Positions 22,833-26,245 of a stretch of DNA of 26,245 bases are shown piece after piece. The translations under genes were made by a program, and so were the position numbers. The stretch covers positions 1 to 26,245 of the IMG/VR virus record IMGVR_UViG_3300035162_001186, one strand, 5' to 3'. Position 1 is the stretch's first letter. Each line of letters opens with the position of its first letter. The stretch comes from a virus. A model generated the notes under the pieces. It was not told where the DNA came from and searched no databases. It saw only the letters and a program-made list of their open reading frames with translations.

Positions 22833-23882
22833 TTAGGATCTCCAAGCACACGTGCCTGAGCTTGCTCCTGCTTTGCCTTTTGGTTCCATACTTGTTCCGC
22901 CTTGGAAACCTTGTTCAGAGGCATAATTAAATCTCCAACTAAGATTATTTTGTAGTCCGTTGTACATACCTATCATATATTGATGATCTTGGCCCATTGT
23001 CATATTTTCTTCACCTGAGTTTCCTACAGGTTTATTATAGCCAGATGAGGTATTATTTGTAGTAAAGTTAGTTTTACGGAAGGTATACCCGGCGTTATAA
23101 CCACCTTGTGCGCCTGCCCAAGCAAACCCGCCTTTGGATTGAACTGATTTTTGTTGGTGACTATTTCCAGGTTGAGTTCCGCCTCTACTAGCTATTGTTC
23201 TGGTTGCAAATGTAAATGTATTAGAACTACCCCCATTATAGTGTATTCCTATATTCTCGCCACTCATTCCCCAAGATGATCCGCTCAATGAATTTTGACC
23301 AGTTTGTCCAATGTATGTTTTAGTGGACAAATTATATTCTTCAAACAGAGTAGAACTTCCGCCGCCACACCAAGCAAGGTAATGTTCTTGGAATACTGCT
23401 CCAAAGTTATGTCTATTAATTGCTAAACTTCTATCAATATCTGTAGTTTGTTGTTCAGTTCTCATATTAAATGCAGTAACGTAATTTGAACTAACTGCGT
23501 GTCCGCCGCCTGCTCCAAAAATGTAAGCATCGTCTAATGAACAAGCGCCTGGTTGATAGTTGAATGACCGTTCAATTGCGCCATCACCTAGATTGTATGT
23601 TGTGTCTGTAGCAGTTAGTGTTCTGTTTATATTATTCCAGGCAGCTGCACTTTTATAACCACCTTGCATATAAGCATTAGTGATAATTGTTCTATTCTGA
23701 AAAGGGATGGTCATTTGTGTCCATCCGCCTGCTAATGCATTTTCAGAATAATATTCTACTGTGCCGGTTTCTGTATTATGACGTATTCTTCCTGCGGCAT
23801 TAGCTGGGCGCTGTGCTGTTGTTCCTTTTGGTAATCTAAGGAATCCGGTATCGTTAATTGTGGTATTTTTTAATGTTGCCAT
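22833..23882 (-). CDS. Tail fibre paralogue A, kelch-like
   Basis: This 349-residue protein is one of a tandem pair. Residues 1-50 form the shared anchor module (MATLKNTTINDTGFLRLPKG, then TTAQRPANAAGRIRHNTETG and VEYYSE), also present in the next two genes upstream, which probably docks the fibre to the particle. Residues 70-349 are rich in Gly, Asn, Ser and aromatics, with repeats such as YIFGAGGGHAVSSNY and FNMRTEQQTTDIDRSL that resemble kelch/beta-propeller blades, and a conserved end SMEPKGKAG...CAWRS. It is likely a receptor-binding fibre or tip. The ribosome binding site is TTAAGGAA with the ATG 12 bases after the preceding stop. The conserved end blocks are shared with paralogue B at the DNA level, including a 38-base identical run. 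Confidence 0.82.
   Translation of the reverse strand: MATLKNTTINDTGFLRLPKGTTAQRPANAAGRIRHNTETGTVEYYSENALAGGWTQMTIPFQNRTIITNAYMQGGYKSAAAWNNINRTLTATDTTYNLGDGAIERSFNYQPGACSLDDAYIFGAGGGHAVSSNYVTAFNMRTEQQTTDIDRSLAINRHNFGAVFQEHYLAWCGGGSSTLFEEYNLSTKTYIGQTGQNSLSGSSWGMSGENIGIHYNGGSSNTFTFATRTIASRGGTQPGNSHQQKSVQSKGGFAWAGAQGGYNAGYTFRKTNFTTNNTSSGYNKPVGNSGEENMTMGQDHQYMIGMYNGLQNNLSWRFNYASEQGFQGGTSMEPKGKAGASSGTCAWRS
22924..22961. repeat. 38-bp exact direct repeat, copy 1
   Basis: This run is identical to 23986-24023. It encodes the NGLQNNLSWRFNYA part of both fibre paralogues. A second shared run of about 25 bases lies near each 3' end. Confidence 0.9.
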
Positions 23883-23894
23883 TGCATATATTCC

Positions 23895-24941
23895 TTAATC
23901 TCTCCAAGCACAAACAGCAGAACTTGATCCTGCTTTGCCTTTTGGTTCCATAGATGATCCACCTTGGAAGCCTGATTCTGTAGCGTAATTAAATCTCCAA
24001 CTAAGATTATTTTGTAGTCCGTTATATTGTCCTAGCATATACTGGTGATCATTTCCCATAGTGTAATTTTCTTCACCACAGCTCCCAACCGGTTTAGATA
24101 CTGTACCAGAAGTAGAATTTGTAGTCCAGTTAGTTTTACGTAAGTTATTACCGCCACTATACGACCCTTCGTTGCCTGCCCAAGCAAATCCATATTTTGA
24201 ATTAACTGCTTTTTGCTGATGGTGATTAGACACGCCAGTTCCGCCTCTAGTTGATATTGTTTTAGTTGCAAATGTCAGTGCGTTTCCGTTGTTTCCAGTA
24301 TAAAATATTCCGTAGTTTTCAGTACTCATACCCCACTGACTTCCGCTATAAGTAGTAGCGCCAATGGTGCCTTGTAACTGTTTGGTAGTCATATTATATT
24401 CCTCAATACGACCATCTGCACCACCTGCCATAAAGGTTCTATAATGTTCTTGAAATACTCCGCCAAAGTTATGACGACTTAATGCTAGACTTCTACTAAT
24501 ATCAGTTGCTTGAGTTTCTGTTCTCATATTATACGCAATAGTGTAATTTGAACTAACTGCGTGTCCACCACCTGCACCAAATACATAAGCATAATCCTTA
24601 GAACAAGCACCCCATTGATAATTAAATGCAGCCTCAATTGAGCCGTCACCTAGGTTAACAGTAGTATCAGTTGCTGCGTTAGTTTTATTAATATTATTCC
24701 AAGCAGCACTACTTTTATAACCACCTTGGATATATGCGTTTGTAATAATAGACCTAAAAGGAAATAACAAAGAGCTTAATTCCCAAGCTACTCCATTCCA
24801 AGATTCTAATTTACCACTATCGCTATTTACTCGCATACTAGCAATATTACCAGATGTTTCAGCTGGTCGTGTTGCGCTTGTGCCGACTGGTAATCTTAAA
24901 AATCCTGTATCGTCAATAGTAACATTTTTGAGTGTTGCCAT
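23895..24941 (-). CDS. Tail fibre paralogue B, kelch-like
   Basis: This 348-residue protein is the tandem partner of paralogue A. The N-terminal module (MATLKNVTIDDTGFLRLPVG, then TSATRPAE) matches, followed by a slightly different linker (SGKLESWNGVAWELS) and the same Gly/Asn/aromatic repeat body (YVFGAGGGHAVSSNYTIAYN, NMRTETQATDISRSLALSRH) and end (SMEPKGKAG...CAWRD). Most differences lie in blade edges, for example LRKTNWTTNSTSGTVSK against FRKTNFTTNNTSSGYNK, as expected for surface-exposed receptor-binding residues. It starts with an AGGAGG ribosome binding site; the ATG is one base after the upstream gene's stop, and 12 bases separate its stop from paralogue A. The two can recombine through the repeats. 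Confidence 0.82.
   Translation of the reverse strand: MATLKNVTIDDTGFLRLPVGTSATRPAETSGNIASMRVNSDSGKLESWNGVAWELSSLLFPFRSIITNAYIQGGYKSSAAWNNINKTNAATDTTVNLGDGSIEAAFNYQWGACSKDYAYVFGAGGGHAVSSNYTIAYNMRTETQATDISRSLALSRHNFGGVFQEHYRTFMAGGADGRIEEYNMTTKQLQGTIGATTYSGSQWGMSTENYGIFYTGNNGNALTFATKTISTRGGTGVSNHHQQKAVNSKYGFAWAGNEGSYSGGNNLRKTNWTTNSTSGTVSKPVGSCGEENYTMGNDHQYMLGQYNGLQNNLSWRFNYATESGFQGGSSMEPKGKAGSSSAVCAWRD
23986..24023. repeat. 38-bp exact direct repeat, copy 2
   Basis: This run is identical to 22924-22961, in the corresponding place of the second fibre gene. Recombination between the copies would delete about 1.06 kb and fuse the two genes in frame. Confidence 0.9.
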
Positions 24942-24942
24942 C

Positions 24943-25776
24943 TTAGAAGCCTCCTCTATTTGATATTGCGCCTGCTAAGTCTCTAATTTCATCTTCGCTT
25001 AACACCCTGTTCCAGACAGCAAGGAATTGCCATTTCCAGTCACTAGGTTGAGAACCGTTGCTCCATCTATTTATTGACAAATTAGTCGGGCCTTGAGAGC
25101 CACCTTGGAAATTTTGCCCGTATCGTAGGCCGCCATTTTTCCAGTATTGCCAATCATCGATATTAACTAGACCTTGAGTTTGTCCTGTTCCTGTGTGTGT
25201 AGCCCACTGATTGTTTGCTCCGCCACCGCCATCACTGTTATCATCGATTATCCATCCTTCTGCATAATAACATACATCTAATCCGCCGTGATGACCTAAT
25301 AACCAGTTGTTGCCGCCAGGCCCGGATGCTGTAATTCTTCCTCGAGATCCTCCATTAAATCCTGAGGTTGTCATTACAGTATAATTATTACTTGTAACAG
25401 ATGACACGTTTAAAGGAATAGTAATGTACGAACTAGTACCACCTGTTAGATATTTAGATCCAGTACCGGATGTTTGTTCAGTAACACCGCTTAGAGTAAT
25501 TGCTATATTATTTCCACTTATGTCGCTAAGGGTGCTGCCATTCCAACTATCCGGATTGCCTACATCTATTAGTAGTTCTAACCCTTCCATTGGAACGCCG
25601 CCTTTATTATTTTCAGCGTTAATCCAAAAACCTAAAAAGTAAAATTCTACATAGCCTAAAGTAGTATTATATCTCATAGCACCGTTTCCTGGATTAGCAG
25701 GGCGTTGTGCCGTTGTTCCTCTAGGTAGGTATATTGATCCTGTATCGTCAACTACGGTGTTTTTTAAAGTTGCCAT
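24943..25776 (-). CDS. Tail fibre with LamG/concanavalin-like C-terminal domain
   Basis: This 277-residue protein begins with the same anchor module as the two kelch-like fibres (MATLKNTVVDDTGSIYLPRG, then TTAQRPANPGNGAMRYNTTL). From residue 60 on it is a jelly-roll lectin-type domain of the LamG/concanavalin-A-like kind: MEGLELLIDVGNPDSWNGST, DISGNN, a Gly/Asn-rich middle, and the typical end FLAVWNRVLSEDEIRDL. Such domains commonly bind carbohydrate, so a role in host-surface recognition is likely. Its ATG overlaps the stop of the upstream S74-type gene (TAATG), and its own stop lies one base before paralogue B, so the four fibre genes form one translationally coupled set. Confidence 0.82.
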   Translation of the reverse strand: MATLKNTVVDDTGSIYLPRGTTAQRPANPGNGAMRYNTTLGYVEFYFLGFWINAENNKGGVPMEGLELLIDVGNPDSWNGSTLSDISGNNIAITLSGVTEQTSGTGSKYLTGGTSSYITIPLNVSSVTSNNYTVMTTSGFNGGSRGRITASGPGGNNWLLGHHGGLDVCYYAEGWIIDDNSDGGGGANNQWATHTGTGQTQGLVNIDDWQYWKNGGLRYGQNFQGGSQGPTNLSINRWSNGSQPSDWKWQFLAVWNRVLSEDEIRDLAGAISNRGGF

Positions 25777-26245
25777 TAATTATTCTTACTCTTTAACTTA
25801 GTAACTTCTGCTGATAATTCTTTAACAGCTTCTATTAAATATGCTGTTAGTTTAGTGTAGTGTACGCCTTCGCCTTTAACTAGATTAGGAAGAATTTTTT
25901 CAACTTCTTCTTTGATTAGTCCTGCTTCGCGCTTGCTACTGCCGTCTTTACGATCGTATATGACTCCTTCTAGACTCATAATTGCAGCAAGAGCTCCTGT
26001 AATTGGATTTACGTTTTCTTTAAGTGCAATACTTGAAGTTTCTACAATACTTGTTGCTGTCATTGTTGTAAATGTGCCAGCTGCTGCTGATGCTGCACCA
26101 ATAGTAGTTCCGTCAATATTACCACCGTTAATATCTACATTTGGTATTGCTGTAGTACCTGCACCTGTAATAGTAAGAGTACCTGCACTTAGCCCAGTTG
26201 CTGTTAGCAATCCAGTACTTGGAACAAAACTTAATTTTGAACTTG
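25776..26245 (-). CDS. Fibre/spike protein with S74 intramolecular chaperone, C-terminal part
   Basis: The reading frame is open to the right edge, so the N-terminus is missing; about 156 residues are visible. The first part is made of beta repeats (STGLLTATGLSAGTLTITG, GAASAAAGTFTTMTAT), as in trimeric fibres. The last 90 residues form a peptidase S74 domain: SSIALKENV, then AIMSLEGVIYDRK, EAGLIKEEVEKILPNLV, and a coiled-coil end (AYLIEAVKELSAEVTKLKSK). S74 domains assist trimer folding and cut themselves off at a Ser; the Ser-x4-Lys spacing of SSIALK matches the known Ser/Lys pair. The mature fibre would thus lose this tail. An internal TTG at 26210 is not the true start. Confidence 0.85.
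   Translation of the reverse strand, partial: SSKLSFVPSTGLLTATGLSAGTLTITGAGTTAIPNVDINGGNIDGTTIGAASAAAGTFTTMTATSIVETSSIALKENVNPITGALAAIMSLEGVIYDRKDGSSKREAGLIKEEVEKILPNLVKGEGVHYTKLTAYLIEAVKELSAEVTKLKSKNN

Noticed and set aside
22833-24941. Insertion sequence or transposon as the source of the repeated fibre genes
   Set aside because: There is no transposase, no terminal inverted repeats and no target duplication; the repeat corresponds to coding similarity of tandem paralogues.
25776-26210. Separate 144-aa gene starting at the TTG at 26210
   Set aside because: The frame stays open to the window edge and the upstream codons continue the same beta-repeat pattern, so this is the C-terminal part of a longer fibre protein.

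Overview
The window looks like part of the structural (late) region of a T4-like marine myovirus of the cyanophage/pelagiphage type. It is AT-rich and densely packed, mostly on the minus strand, and it has no tRNA, rRNA, CRISPR array or transposon that I could find. The identification rests on recognisable T4-family virion proteins: tail sheath gp18, tail tube gp19, neck proteins gp13 and gp14, tail-sheath stabiliser gp15 and a second tail-tube-like protein. It also rests on several T4-type late promoters (ATAAATA or CTAAATA cores) just upstream of structural genes. The host cannot be read from the sequence. A marine bacterium (picocyanobacterium, SAR11 or similar) is inferred from resemblance to known marine T4-like phages.

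Layout, left to right. Positions 1-7772 hold, on the minus strand, gp13, a small unknown gene, a P-loop (d)NMP-kinase-like gene with its own near-perfect host sigma70 promoter, gp18, gp19 followed by a rho-independent terminator, a tail-tube-like protein, and the start of a small virion protein. A zinc-finger HNH-like gene is inserted on the plus strand between gp18 and the kinase. A divergent pair of late promoters at 7792-7824 serves gp13 (left) and gp14 (right), so the neck genes are split across strands. Positions 7830-11765 (plus) hold gp14, gp15, a Nudix hydrolase, a cupin with lost metal ligands and a small helical protein.

From 26245 back to 11752 everything is on the minus strand. 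26245-22833 is a fibre operon: an S74-chaperone-tipped protein cut by the window edge, a LamG-like fibre, and two tandem paralogous kelch-like fibres, the last three sharing one N-terminal anchor module. 22758-21384 holds two genes of unknown function behind tandem late promoters and a hairpin that would hide the ribosome binding site in read-through RNA. 21304-15817 is a compact six-gene operon: a U32-like/methyltransferase fusion, a 2OG-Fe(II) oxygenase, a flavin-dependent tryptophan-halogenase homologue, a second 2OG-Fe(II) oxygenase, a DUF6065-like protein and a small unknown protein. Most junctions are ATGA stop/start overlaps. 15760-11752 holds a virion or fibre protein, a subtilisin-like protease with an intact catalytic tetrad, and a repetitive fibre protein whose C-terminus carries a possible type-1 copper ligand set.

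The most unusual content is the oxidative/halogenating operon lying between fibre blocks under a promoter unlike its neighbours' late promoters, with a perfect palindrome at the predicted start. Close behind are two late genes whose ATG falls exactly at the predicted +1 (leaderless mRNAs), and the RBS-occluding hairpin at 22762-22798.
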